A model generated the notes under the pieces. The model saw only the letters and a list, made by a program, of their open reading frames with translations. It ran no database searches and had not been told where the DNA came from. A stretch of 64,000 nt of DNA, from the NCBI GenBank assembly GCA_023853785.1, contig JAJIRX010000782.1, positions 124,001 through 188,000 of the forward strand. Reading direction: 5' to 3'. Source of the stretch: Psilocybe azurescens (lineage: Eukaryota; Basidiomycota; Agaricomycetes; Agaricales; Agrocybaceae). Positions 48,117 to 62,881 of this stretch are shown one piece after another. Made by a program: the position numbers and the translations under genes. Each line of letters opens with the position of its first letter. The stretch's first letter is position 1.

Positions 48117-49128
48117 CTTGTAGTCGACATCTAGCACCGAGGTAAATGTTCGACGAGGAAGATTGTTGAAACTCGGTTGGAATATCAAGATTTCAAAGCC
48201 ATTGTAGCCATTTTTTACAACCTCCATGCCTTGAATAGCTTGCTTCACGTATGAATCGTTACCAATTGACGCGCTCATGATACATTTTTTATCGTGCCTG
48301 AGTCCTCTCGCGTGCGTAAATGGGTGAAGTGTGACCTATCAGACCGTACTCGAGAACAGTACCCCCAGCTTCTCCCTGACGCCCTTGGGACTTGTAGTAT
48401 GATGTTGGGGGTAGTGACGGTGAAATATTTCCGTCGAAAGGCTTACTCTATCGTGATTTTTGAAGCTTTGGCATGCGTGACAATAGTGCTGTGAAGCGAG
48501 AATATCAGCGGTCGAGAGTGGTGGAAATGAGATAAGAAAAACTACCAGTTGGCTTCTGTAGTTGCTCTGTAATATGTAGAAAACGAACATTGTCAGATTT
48601 CAAGAAGGAAGGCTAGGGCGTGATATACATAGATTGCGAATAGGACTCAGGTTTGGGTTGTCATAAACCACGCTGCGCACCCCCAATTAGCCGTCAACTG
48701 GCTCCCATGAACCAAAGGGCACCTAAGGAATCAATCCTAATACGGAGATACTTAGACTCGGACGATCAGGCACCGGGACATACAGATTATAACTCCGACT
48801 GAAAAGGCTTTGTTCGTGATCGTCGTCCGTCGAGTTGCCACCGAGGGCCATTGTCGTTGTGTGAGGCCGTCGGGTGGCTATATCTCATCACAGAACAATG
48901 CGTATTACCGTGGAAACACTGAGATCGTTTGCAGCACAATCAAGGCCACTCCCTTAATTGTTAACATCACATCTTTGCTCATCTTCACTGCGATCCTGTC
49001 TCTTGATCTATTCCCATCATTGTTCTAACGTCAATACGCCGGACGCCTATATATCTAGTGGCCCTCATTACTGGCCCCCATTTACGCGCAACATATCCTT
49101 CTTCCTGGTGGCACCCATCCAATTCTAC
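48117..49128. other. Intergenic, no gene seen
   Basis: Short frames only. 5' flank of the coiled-coil gene. Confidence 0.4.
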
Positions 49129-50634
49129 ATGTCCACGAGTTCATTATCTTCGAGGCCCTTGGTGGCGGAACAGCCTTGCGAGGCCCACAGTCACTATTTG
49201 AAGGATGGTGTCCTGTTCCACACAGTTGACCTGGCTATAAAAGCCTTCGATGATATGTTACTCAAAGAAATCGCGACACATTCTTGTGGAGAGTGCATAA
49301 TCACTGCTCTACAACAACGGCTCAGCATGCTCTCTAAACTCGATCCCGATTTCCTAGCCCTAGATCAAATAACCAAGACAGAAAGGATTACAGACGAGCA
49401 TCGCGATTCCATATTCGAAGTCCAGAGACTCAAAGGCGATCTCGAAGCATCCGAGGAAGAGTGCAAGCAGTTGCATCAGGTTTTGAAGCACTGGGAGCAC
49501 GAAAAGCGAGTGGCCATCGACCGCGCTCGAACAGCGGAGGAAGACTTGAAAAGAGTGTTGCTCTGGCTGAAGTGGACCGAAAACAGGCTGCACACGACCG
49601 GAAGAAGGCTCAACAATGGCAGGCCAAGGTGGACGATCTTCAACTAAAACTCCAACAAAAGCAAACTACGCAAGACGACAATGACGCGGGAAAGAAGATG
49701 CCGAAAGATGCCACAAATTCTGACATCTCGGGTCTCCAGCGAGGACTGGAGAAAGTCAAATTGCAGTTGAAGAAGAAGCAGGACGAGTTTCAAGCCAAGG
49801 TCCAAGCTCTTCAAACGACGACGAAGAAATTGAAAGACTTGGAGGACGAGAGAGCCAAAGACCAAGAGAAGCTGTATGATCTTAAGCGTGAACTTGACGG
49901 GCTCACACACATCCAAAAAGAAGAAACGGCCGAAAATACCTCTGGATATATACGCGCTCAGTTCGACCTCAAACAAAAAGAGCGACAACTCGAAGGCCTG
50001 GCTCGACAGTTTGAGGCGCTGAAGGAACGATACCGGGAGCAACAAGCATCGCAAACTGCGTTGGATCGGGCACTGAAGACTGAAAAAGAGAAGAACAAGC
50101 GATTGATTGACAAGATTTCAAAGCTGACCGCCTACGAACCCCTGGGAGTCCGTTTTCTCCATTCCTTCTTATTCCCTTCTGTCTTCTGATCATGATGTTC
50201 TTTTCACCTAGGATGCAGATATCGCGGATCGAATTCGGATACGCAATATCATCGACCAAGTTCAAGAACGTCTTGCTATCTCCGCTGGCTTGAGCGCCGC
50301 TCCTGGAGAAAGTCTTTCTCTAACCTGGAGGCTAGCGCTTGGTCCCGGCTCCGATGACGCCTCACGTATTCAACGTGCGAAGGAACTTCTGCCTGAGGAG
50401 AAGATCTCCTCGCACGATATCGCGTTCGTTAAGAACGAAGATGCTTTGCGCCATGCATGCCAAAGCTATTCTCGTTTTCGCGCTCCTGGAAACGACCTTC
50501 ACAAATTGCTTGAAAGGACTCGATATCTGACTTCGCTTGATCGATATCTGAAGCAGACTCATTCGGAGGCTGCACGTCCTTCTCTGGGGGCTATGATTGA
50601 CTATATATGCCCTCCTTCCGGCTCTGTTGAGTGA
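49129..50634 (+). CDS. Coiled-coil protein of unknown function
   Basis: About 480 residues in two exons. The start at 49129 gives MSTSSLSSRPLVAEQPCEAH. A globular-looking start (KDGVLFHTVDLAIKAFDDML, HSCGECIITALQQRLSML) is followed by a long heptad-rich coiled coil (roughly residues 80-330) dense in K, E, Q and R, for example QRGLEKVKLQLKKKQDEF. After an intron near 50145-50210 comes DADIADRIRIRNIIDQVQER and a C-terminal segment ending DYICPPSGSVE. The frame breaks at 49549-49552, an AAAA run; one more A joins DLKKSVALAEVDRKQAAHD cleanly, so the gene is probably intact. Relatives are expected only in basidiomycetes; no function can be given. Confidence 0.7.
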
Positions 50635-51498
50635 CTGGACCACGCCGGAGCCGACCTACAGTACGACGGCTTCCTTTTCTATCTACTCAACTTTTGAACC
50701 CCTGAGGATTTTATTTTTGATTATGAAATTGAATGTAATGGTTATTATCTCAATGATTTCATGACTAAGAACACAGATATATTTTCCATTTACTGAGGTT
50801 TCCTGTTCTATTCAACCGTACACCGCTCAGTCAAACTATGATCAGCTATGATCAACAAGCACTTTGTTCTATTGATCTTGAAAGGATGTGGTTGGTCTAT
50901 GCAAGACCTCTCAAATATGTAGGATGCACGTATAGCGGATTCGATTCGACCCCGAACCTATTGACGGAAACGCAAGCTCTCTTTGATGATCACGCTAACC
51001 TACTTTCTCTTTCTGCGAATATATATATATTGATGAGAAGTCGCGTGAATGACGATTCTATAGCAGCTTACGGTCTATACCTCATGCACTAAGTAGTGTA
51101 CATTACTTGAACAGTTTATGCAATTGCGGTATGTACCGAGAGACGTCTACATTGTACATTTGCCGTATTCGTTCATTTTTATAATTATCTACATGACTTC
51201 ATGACAATTATTTTATGAAAGGCCGAGGATCATAAACGGGCACGCCTAGAATAAATGCTGCCATAAAGAATCAAAGACGCCTACCGTATTGGCTTGCTAC
51301 GTCTGGACGACATACCATAACTCGTAGAAAACAGTGCCAATGATTTTACTTAAGACATGACGAGAATCTAAATTTTATGTCATAACGCGATCCACAATAT
51401 ATTGATTGGCAAGGTTTGTAAGGACAACCACTGATCAGCTTGCTAAAAATAATAGCTACAGTGCGTCAAGCCCCTATTTCAAACACAGACTATACCTA
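50635..51498. other. Intergenic, no gene seen
   Basis: AT-rich. The frame at 50838-51092 (84 codons) shows no family resemblance. Confidence 0.4.
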
Positions 51499-52434
51499 TC
51501 ACTGTTGCAAGAAAGAAGCCTTGATGGCGCTGCTGGTGTGGAAAACAGAGGTTCCCCACTGAGCAACCCAGCGACCGTCACCGAATTTCTGATTCCAGGG
51601 CAAAGCCATCAATGGAAATTCCTGCTTACAAAACTTGAAGCCAATCTTACCAAGTTGGCCGTGCACTTGTAAGTGTCCCCATCGCAGGTGAGCCTGGTGA
51701 CGGGAACAGGAGCCAGCGAGGTTTCCTGTTATGGTAAAATAATAGCCAAAATCAGCATACATCCCTCCCACAACGAAGAAAGGCTTCCTCTTACGTCCGA
51801 AACGAATCCTTGGTGGAAGACGTTGGTGCTCCATTGAGCAACCCACCTGCCATCACCGAAGTCCTGTTTATCGAAGAGAATAGGATTAGGTTACGATCTA
51901 GGTTCAAAACAGCAGCGGAAGGGCAAGGCGGACCAAGTTGGCAGTGCATTTGTAGGTATCTCCATCGCAAACAAGCTTGGTGACGGGAACAGGCGCCATG
52001 GCCATTCCGAGCTGTTGTATTAATGTGAGCGTTTTACCACAACAAATCGGCCAACTCGTACCATAGTTTCCTTGTGATCGGGGGCACCGAAGCCGCCAGT
52101 GTGGAACACGGCGGTGTTCCATTACGCGACCCATCGGCCATCGCCGAAGTCCTGTAGCATATTACATTGAGATGAGGTGACCAGGACACACTATGGAGTC
52201 TCTGCTTACCAGGTTGGCAGTGCATTTGTAAGAATCGCCATCACATACAAGCCTGGTGACGGGGACGGGCGCGAGATCCTAAATAAAATAAAGGGCGCAG
52301 ATGTTAGCGACACAGCTCACAGGACCAATTCATTGAAGTCAGAGTCGTACTGCAGATTCAGAGGACAAGAATGGCATGGCCACAACAGACTGCGCAGCAG
52401 CGACGAGGGCAAGGAAGCCGGCGGTGAATTTCAT
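51499..52434 (-). CDS. Small secreted protein with three tandem two-exon repeats
   Basis: The start at 52434 gives a clear signal peptide, MKFTAGFLALVAAAQSVVAM. The mature part is three copies of a module of about 40 residues, each encoded by two exons. Exon a is APVPVTRLVCDGDSYKCTAN and its variants, with two cysteines. Exon b is FGDGRWVAQWSTNVFHQGF and its variants. Copies lie at about 52275-52070, 51995-51795 and 51705-51499. All six exons have matching intron positions, so the gene grew by duplication of an exon pair. Copy 1 has TAA (52122-52124) where copies 2 and 3 have CAA or CAG, giving FGDGRWVA-stop. Either the allele is truncated or that exon is skipped. No known domain recognised; a secreted effector or wall-associated role is only a guess. 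Confidence 0.72.
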
Positions 52435-52504
52435 CGTAAGAGTGCGTAAGAGTGCGTTGAACTAATCCGAGTGGGTGGACGAGTGCCTTTAACGAACGAA
52501 TTTG

Positions 52505-52520
52505 CAAGCATTATATACAA
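52505..52520 (-). promoter_or_regulatory. Putative TATA box of the secreted-protein gene
   Basis: TATATAA on the minus strand about 75 bp upstream of the ATG at 52434. Confidence 0.4.
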
Positions 52521-53083
52521 TTTCTGGGGCTGAATTCAAAGATAGGGGAGCTGAACGGCTTCTTGAAAACGTTCGTAGTTTGGTAATGGAAGCCTGAGCG
52601 CCCGAGTAGCTGTGGGGTATACTACTACGCTAATTGGGGATCGATATGTAGGTAAAGTAAATGATGGCGATCAATATTTCAAGCGTTCTAAACTCTCTCA
52701 TAAGACTTCCTTGAACTTCCTTCTGATTGTTGTCGCATAAGATTTGGATACAGGAAACGAAGAAGTTCGGGTAACTTGTCGAGTTATTAGTTGAGTACGC
52801 ACTTTCGTGAAACTGACGTCTACTGCATCCCGGAGCATGAAGAAACCATTTACTTCGCGAAGCTTATAGGGCCGCCAGGTAGCACCAGCATCTTGGAAAT
52901 GACTCAAGAGCATTGTTCCAAATGTAAAACAGTAGAGGCGGCGCGAAAAGAACTTCTCAGTGGAACGAACGGCTATCCACTTCATCCAGAAGCGAATACC
53001 AGCTCATTATTACAAACGTTCGACGCGACGACAATATGTACAGTGTCCAAAAATGTAAACAGAATCGAACCAGAGGCACTGCC
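52521..53083. other. Intergenic, one unrecognised frame
   Basis: A plus-strand frame of 98 codons (52791-53087) shows no family. Its stop codon is formed by the target duplication and first base of the adjacent MITE, so any coding use predates or depends on that insertion. Confidence 0.35.
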
Positions 53084-53086
53084 TTA

Positions 53087-53577
53087 GGGTCTGTTCGGGT
53101 GGCATAATCATAATCGATTATGGATTATTGATGGCATTCATATTATTCCCACCAGCCCAAATAAGAAACCCTATCATTTTTCTATGACACGTCACCTTCC
53201 CTGTGCACTATTCGGTATCTTGTTGTGGACTGCTGAGCTCATCGTCAGCAACAGTGAGCTGCTCTCCAAGGAGCAATTTTTCAGCAGTCTCTGGCGCTCC
53301 GTGATAATCACATTAAATAAAAGTAGTAAAACATTTTTGCCGCTTCATTTTCTCTAATTATGAAACCCTGGTAAGTTATTCACGAAGGCGGGGAGTAGCA
53401 GCAGGATGGGCGGGATGGGCACGTATGGCAATAGACGTCGGCATTGGGACCACATGAGCGTCGGAGCTACCGACATGTCGCGGCTGTGTTGACATTTTCC
53501 CAATTTAGGCTTGTGGGAATAATATGGATGCCATCAATAATCATAATCGACCACGATTATGCCACCCGAACAGACCC
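53087..53577. mobile_element. Harbinger/Tourist-like MITE
   Basis: 491-bp element with terminal inverted repeats of about 60-75 bp. The left end begins GGGTCTGTTCGGGTGGCATA and the right end is its reverse complement, ending CCGAACAGACCC. It is flanked by TTA on both sides (53084-53086 and 53578-53580), the 3-bp target duplication of PIF/Harbinger elements, and the GGGTCTGTTCGG end resembles Harbinger/Tourist ends. No coding capacity. Confidence 0.85.
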
Positions 53578-53580
53578 TTA

Positions 53581-54118
53581 ATTAAACATGATCCGCCTTT
53601 TGCTCGCAGTAAGTATATCGTCGTAACCAGCGTTCGTAAGCAAACATGGTGGCTCAAGCTACCAGTCTCCATGCTCCGGACCTATTTTGTCTTCGTAGAA
53701 GGCATGTTATTGCAGCTCTGAGGGACCAGGATCATGAGCAATCCTGAACAAATCCGAGTCCTGGGCTTGTCCAGAGCTGAGTGACTAGACCTCTATATGA
53801 GAAGAGTTGCTTGTTCAGACACAGATTTTCGAACGGCTTCAGTACAATGCAGCTATCGAACAAAAGATAAAAGTGCAGATAGAGGATGCCATTGAAGCCC
53901 ACAGCAAACGGTGGGAGGCGGAGAGGACCCAGATGGCAAACGCGATAAAAGGGTGCCATGAAGGAGGTAAAGAAAGATCAACAGAGAAGTGAGAAGAGGG
54001 CGAGTCAGGAGCTGGAGAACAAGGAAGTGACCATGGAAGAATATGGGTTCCGAGTAAACTTCATTTGCGTTCTATGTGCTTCTCAAACCACTATTGAATC
54101 AAAGTTGGATGCGCTATG
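53581..54118. other. Intergenic, possible gene fragment
   Basis: A 61-codon frame (53807-53992) is rich in charged residues (IEDAIEAHSKRWEAERTQM) and may be a coiled-coil gene fragment. Nothing firmer. Confidence 0.3.
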
Positions 54119-57350
<3,232 letters not shown>

Positions 57351-59612
57351 ATGTCCAGAAAGCGCAACGCTCTCGACGACGCTCATGACAGCGAGGACGC
57401 CTCCAAGTTTAACAGCTCCCCTCGAAAGCGTTCAAGGAACGATAGTCTTACATATCCCAGGACACCGGCGCATTCTGGGTCTTCGAGCAGTCCGCACAAA
57501 ACGCCAATATTCGCGACGCCCAAAACACCATACACGCCATATCCTTTACATGCCTCAGATTCGCCCTCGAACCCCTTCGGGAGGAAACGGACGGAGCGCC
57601 TCATCCACACGCTGCCCCCAATCTCGTCATTCAGCAAACACGCCGTGCTGAGATTCCAATTTGTGCGCAAAGGCGTTTCTCCGAGACAAGGAGGCGTGCA
57701 TCGCATCGTCCGTGTGCCTATGAGCTATACGTTCACCCACCTTCGATGCCTCATCGCTTGGCTTTTCGAGACACCGGCAACCTACGCAAATGCCACCAAT
57801 GAAGAGTATCTATTCGAGGTTAGATCAAAGGTGGCGGTTTATAGTCCACTGTACAAGCCCGGACAGATTAAATCTGGAGTTACTACTGTTAAACTGTCCA
57901 ATATGCGTGACCCAGGACGATGGCACTCACTATATGGTCTTCTGGATGAGGAGGATGAGCTGAGCGAGGGAGAAGGTGAAGAAGCAGAAAGAGAAAGCGA
58001 ACTTTGCACAGACGACGGAGCAGAAGACGAGTCAGATGAGTGGAGATGGGCAGACGAAGAAGACTTCACGCTTGGGCATGCTTTCCCCGTGGCATCGACG
58101 CTGAAATCGCTATCATCTACGTGTGTCTTTTTCTGGTCGTTTTATTCTTTTGATTTACAAACTCATCATTTGCGCTGAATTCGTGCAGCATCACTCTCCT
58201 TCAACTCAAATCCACATAACTGTGAACAAATCAGTGCTGCCTCGTCAACGAGGCCGTGCTAACACGCCATTTGTATTCAATGGGCGCGGCCATGTTCATC
58301 TGTCACCTCCTCCACTTCCTCGCCCTGTTTTCTCCAAATCCATCTTCGACATCATGTCTTCCTCACCTGCACAAGTCAAGGCACGTAAGCCTTCCAAGTC
58401 GAAAGGAAAAGGCCTTTTCCCTCTCAACAGTTCTTCGCCGTTCCACCCATCCTGTGCCTCGAAGGAACAAAATTTGTCGGATGTCGATGCGGATGGCGAC
58501 ACCGATCAAGACCTGGAAGGGGACTTCCCTCACTCTTTTGACGCGAATCATCCATTTTTCCATGCACAAGGTTCATCTCCCATCAAGTTAGTGAAGGAGT
58601 ACGACAATGAAATTATTCTTGTGGGCGATTCCGACGACGAAGATGAGTACAGCGAATCAGGAGAAGAGGAAGAGGACACGATGGAAGAAGACCACAACAC
58701 AGACATCGATCCCGATGAATGGAACAAGCCTCTTCATTCGTTCGCCCTTTACCTTTTGCGATATATGGACCCTCATGGTACAGAATATGGAGATGTGGAT
58801 GAGTCGTTCTTTGAAGAAGAGGTGGTGTTTGATCCATTCGACAACGACGACGAACCTGTCCAAGCTGAAGTCGAGGAGGAGAAGATCGAAATTGAACTAG
58901 AACAAGACGAAGAGAGCGATGCAGATGAATTTGACGGAGCCGACGAAGAGGAAGATGAATACGGTTATGAAGAAGATATTACAGGCGAAGGAGCAGACGA
59001 ACGAGACGAAGCGGAGGACGAAGCATACGAAGACGAGGAAGAAGAGGAAGAGGAAGATTTTCTCCAAATTGAAGAAGAGTTAAAAGTTCACGACACTCAA
59101 AGATCAACCCCAGGCCTAACAAATTGCGCCTCGTCATCGTCATCCCTCCCTCCCTCTTCCCCGCAACGCCATCTCCCTTCTCCCTCGCATTCGTATTATT
59201 TCTGCGACAACAACGCATCCAGCGTCTCCCTGCCCGACCCCTCCGAATTTGGCTTTATCCTGGAGGAGCACTACCCTAACAAAAATACACGCAAACCCCT
59301 GCTCCACCGAAAGCGCGTAAATACCGGCTAAGAATTAAGCGTCTAGAGAGACAATTAGCGAAGATTAAAAAATCGGCGTTTATGACCAAGCATGACGAAA
59401 AGGTCGAGGATGAGGCGGCGACGGGGAAGGAGGCGGAGGTGGATGAGCTTGCGGGTGATGACGACGGTGGTGAGGATGCGGAAGAGGAAGAGGATACGGA
59501 AGAAGATGTGCAAGAGAAAGAGAGGGACTATGATGCCCGGTTGAAGTGGAGGAAACCAAGCTCGAAGAGCGGTGAGATATGGGATCCTTTTGGCGACGAA
59601 GTGGAGCTTTGA
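57351..59612 (+). CDS. Large acidic protein with possible pRiA4b ORF-3-like N-terminal domain
   Basis: The start at 57351 gives MSRKRNALDDAHDSEDASKF and a Ser/Pro-rich, basic N-terminus (RKRSRNDSLTYPRTPAHSG) that could be a nuclear localisation region. A folded segment follows: HAVLRFQFVRKGVSPRQGG, MSYTFTHLRCLIAWLFETPA, YLFEVRSKVAVYSPLYKPG, then after an intron near 58120-58190 STQIHITVNKSVLPRQRGRA. This resembles plasmid pRiA4b ORF-3-like domains, weakly. The rest is a long Glu/Asp tract (about 58640-59090), then basic KARKYRLRIKRLERQLAKIK and a second acidic tail ending DPFGDEVEL at 59612. The frame breaks in a C run at 59296-59299; one more C joins the parts. A second promoter for a shorter protein from the in-frame ATG at 58354 cannot be excluded. 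Confidence 0.6.
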
Positions 59613-60212
59613 GGTTTAGATGGAAAACGTCCCACCCTGCCTTTTTATATTCCATTATTACATATGACTTTGGCATTCTTCGATTTTCGTCTAGCCCGGG
59701 ATTTCCTATTTCTTGTTTTCTCTTTGCTTTGCATTTCTCTAGGAATTTTTTGGCATCAGCAGTAAATATTATTATTTGGTAGCATTCCGTGATCATGATT
59801 CAGCTTGCTTTGGATGTCGCATTGCCATTGTCGTTATCTCGTTTCTTGTTTACATGTACAAAATAGTCGAAACCAAATTTGCTCGATTTTTTAGCACGAA
59901 GATGGTGTGGGCTACAGACCTTGAGCTTGAACGGGGACGCGAGGGCACCTGTACTTCATATTAGCAACTAAGTAGTTGAGCTACATTGTCCAAAAAATTA
60001 GATATGAATCAGGTCATCTCCTGAATTAGAACCTGATTCCGTGATGTCCAGCCTGGAGAACTTCAGGCTAACTGTGAAGATCAAGGTCCCGGATGGGAGG
60101 GTCCAGCTTGCTCTTTTCCAAAACCTGGTCCTGAACAGTCGTGTAATTAAATGACCCAGAAAGATGAGCCTTGTATAATTGGGATATTAAGTTAGTGTTG
60201 ACCAAGTGTTGA
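59613..60212. other. Convergent 3' region, no gene seen
   Basis: Short frames only between two convergently transcribed genes. Confidence 0.4.
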
Positions 60213-60809
60213 CTATTTTGAACGAGGTAGCAACAGAACGCACCCTATGACTATCGCAGCGCCAGCTGCCAAGCCCATCGTAACCTTTAAAGCCAGCTTC
60301 CAATCTTTGCACTGTGGAGGTGGGTAGATGAGAGGTGGAACTGGGCCCCCTGGTTGCCAAGGGTATGGATAATCTCTATACGGCATACACAAGGAAAGAT
60401 CGGGGTATGCACCATGAAAACCATCTAGTTTTGCGATTATAAATCCTGCAAGCACAGCATCAATTACGATGCTGAGTAATGCAGGGCAATCGACTGAGAG
60501 ATAGACAATAGAGACAGCGAGAGACACGATCATCTAGCTTTGGGGTCGATATCTTGTTGAGAGGGATGACGTGCGGAAGATATTACTCACCAGTGCCGCA
60601 AGCCTTAGTATCTGTTGATTCGCATAATGGTTCCAGCCGTGAATATCTCCGAGAGGCGAGGCTAGGATGATGATGAAGCTCGCAATAAGGGATATAAGTG
60701 CGAAGATTGATAGACAGAAGGTCATTGCGGCCAGGTACTTCATTTGGAGGGATGACCGGGCCCTCTGTTGTAAAGAGACAACGTCGTCTAACCTTCTGGG
60801 AGATTCCAT
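60213..60809 (-). CDS. Small four-helix membrane protein
   Basis: About 180 residues in two exons. The start at 60809 gives MESPRRLDDVVSLQQRARSS. Hydrophobic segments: YLAAMTFCLSIFALISLIAS with FIIILASPLG, then after an intron (60594-60535, GTGAGT to CTAG) MIVSLAVSIVYLSVDCPALL with VIDAVLAGFIIAKL, and near the C-terminus VTMGLAAGAAIVIGCVLLL. A Pro/Tyr-rich loop (YRDYPYPWQPGGPVPPLIYP) lies between helices 3 and 4. The topology resembles MARVEL-like proteins but no diagnostic motif is seen. Function unknown. Confidence 0.65.
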
Positions 60810-61476
60810 GTGTTTTTTATGCTCGTTAAATTGTGGGCTTTGAACCCTAAGTACAGTTGTCGACTGAAGTCAAGGATAGCAGATAGGAAGAGTCGAATTA
60901 TTACAGCAATGTCGTTGTGGGGGTCCCGAAAGAGCAATAAAGTCCAAGGAGACAATGCAGACAAGGGGTTGACAAGTTTCACAGCCGCCCGCGATTTAAG
61001 AACTCGTCTCGCGCCTCCTGGCTTTCACTCTTACTACATTCATCTAGCTACCGAGCATATGTCCTTCCTCAGTTTTTCTTAGCTCACCGAGTCTCGACGC
61101 ACCACATCAGTCGTTCATGATGCTTAAACGTTTCGATTCAACATTCAGTGGAGTCCTTACGCGGTCCAGCAGTGATCGAGTACTGCATGGTGACTGGCTG
61201 TCGATCCGAATCCTTATGTCGTCATTTATGTCGTTTCTCCAATGCTTTGCGGTGGCTATCCATTGTGCCTCGTCCCTTAATTTTGTTGACAGTGCAGGTA
61301 CATGTTTTATAATATAGTTTGCAAATCTTGTACTAGGTGACATCAGTGACTGAGCAAAGGGGTCCTCGAATATGGTGGCGTCTGCCCAATGTCGGGCGGT
61401 CAACAGCCGATGTCTTCCAGAAGATGCTGTGTCTTCAGGCTGCATATAACCTCTAGGAAATGTCGGCTTCGACACA
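60810..61476. other. Divergent intergenic region
   Basis: Between two divergently transcribed membrane-protein genes. A 166-codon minus-strand frame (61107-61607) extends into the first exon of the plus-strand gene and is not accepted. Confidence 0.4.
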
Positions 61477-62881
61477 ATGTCTTCAACCAACTCAAACGTG
61501 GATTGTGCAAGTTGCAGCGATGCTTGTGGATATCTGGCACCCGATCCAGACGTTGCAGGGCTCGGGGTACGTGTAATATCGTATTTTATCACTGTGGTTC
61601 TGCTCATTTGGACTTATAGGTCGTTATTGCATTTTTAACCACTAGCGCTCTTACTTGGGTTTGCGCGGTCATCCGAATCCTTCATTGGTTCCTCAATCAC
61701 ACTTCGTCACCAAACAAGGTCGACGAACTCATACAACAATACCACGCACGACAGGCTTTACCAGCTCCCTCGACAAAACCAGTTTCGCCGATATCGCTTG
61801 CTCTCTATCCACTCTCACAACCTATAGCTCGCCCCAGAAAAACACTATCCGCCTACGTCGCTCGCCTTGCAAATGTAATTTCTCCGCTTCTCCTTGCCTT
61901 GCACGACACACAACTTGCTTCAGGGCTTGCTATCTCAGCTACAGCACTTATCCGCCGCCGCCATGCTGCCATATCTGTATACCACTTCTCGGTTGCAGCA
62001 GATCTGACTTGGATCGCGTCGGGCACCCAAATCGTCTCCTTCATCTTCGTTCGTTCGGACATCAAGGTCGATCAGATAAGGTTGGCTCATGGAGCAAGCA
62101 CCCACCGTATTGTGCAGCTTCTGCGTGCTACCTGTATGGTCATTCAGATGATCGTTCTTCTGTGGTTATCTTGCATCCAAGGTGATCAACGCTGGAGCAA
62201 CAGCTATGCATGTCCTGTTTCATGCCTCGAAAACCAGCAAAAATTGGGCGGCACACCGCTCAACTGGATGATCACCAACTTTGTACTTGTATTTTGGACC
62301 TATCCGGTTGCGCTCCTCCCGTTGTGTCGACCGATATGGAGCAGGTGGAAAGACTTCAAAGTCAAAATGGATATGACGATCGACTTGCTCGGCTCGCAGG
62401 CTGCTGGCGGGAATACTTCGAACCCGACTAAACGCCTAGCGACAATGCGAGGGATTGTGATCATGATCTGGGCATTGCTTGGCTCCATGTCACTCGAAAT
62501 AATCGTGCAGCTGGGCTGGTTTTCATATGGTGTTTGGAGTCTCGTTGCTGACCGCAACTGGGGGACGCGTACTTTCGGGGAGACTCGCGAGTTGCAAATG
62601 GATGCGACCCTGTTCGCAATACAGAGAACGACTGGGGATTTGGGCAGATATTCCCGGTGATGATTCTCATCGTTCTACTCATGACTTTCTTTCAGGCACA
62701 CGGGGATGTGAGGGCGAACGAGATTGCCGAAGAAGAGGGCGACGCTCTTAGGGGTGAACAGCGACTGGATATCATTTTTCTCTTGTTGGAGGCGGGAGCT
62801 TGGACATCAACAGTAAATTTCCGCCCTCAAGCTCAGATTGCTGCACCTTCTCCTGCCCGTCATGGTCTTCGCAACCGTTGA
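61477..62881 (+). CDS. Multi-pass membrane protein, basidiomycete-specific
   Basis: The start at 61477 gives MSSTNSNVDCASCSDACGYL then APDPDVAGLG, and after an intron (GTACGT to TATAG) VVIAFLTTSALTWVCAV. Further helices: LASGLAISATALIRRRHAAI, VYHFSVAADLTWIASGTQIV, VQLLRATCMVIQMIVLLWLS, WMITNFVLVFWTYPVALLPL, MRGIVIMIWALLGSMSLEII, and after a proposed 57-bp intron (about 62569-62625) QNDWGFGQIFPVMILIVLLM. The NDWGFGQ(I/V)FP block and the PDPD-AG-G opening are typical of an abundant basidiomycete family of unknown function. The 3' end is uncertain: a frame ends at 62881, but another joined by splicing could run to 63071. No run-length frame break is needed. Confidence 0.68.

Noticed and set aside
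52791..53087. Plus-strand 98-codon frame as a gene
   Set aside because: No family, overlapped by another frame on the opposite strand, and its stop codon is supplied by the MITE insertion.
61107..61607. Minus-strand open frame of 166 codons as a separate gene
   Set aside because: Its first part is antisense to exon 1 and intron 1 of the well-supported membrane protein starting at 61477, and it has no family resemblance.
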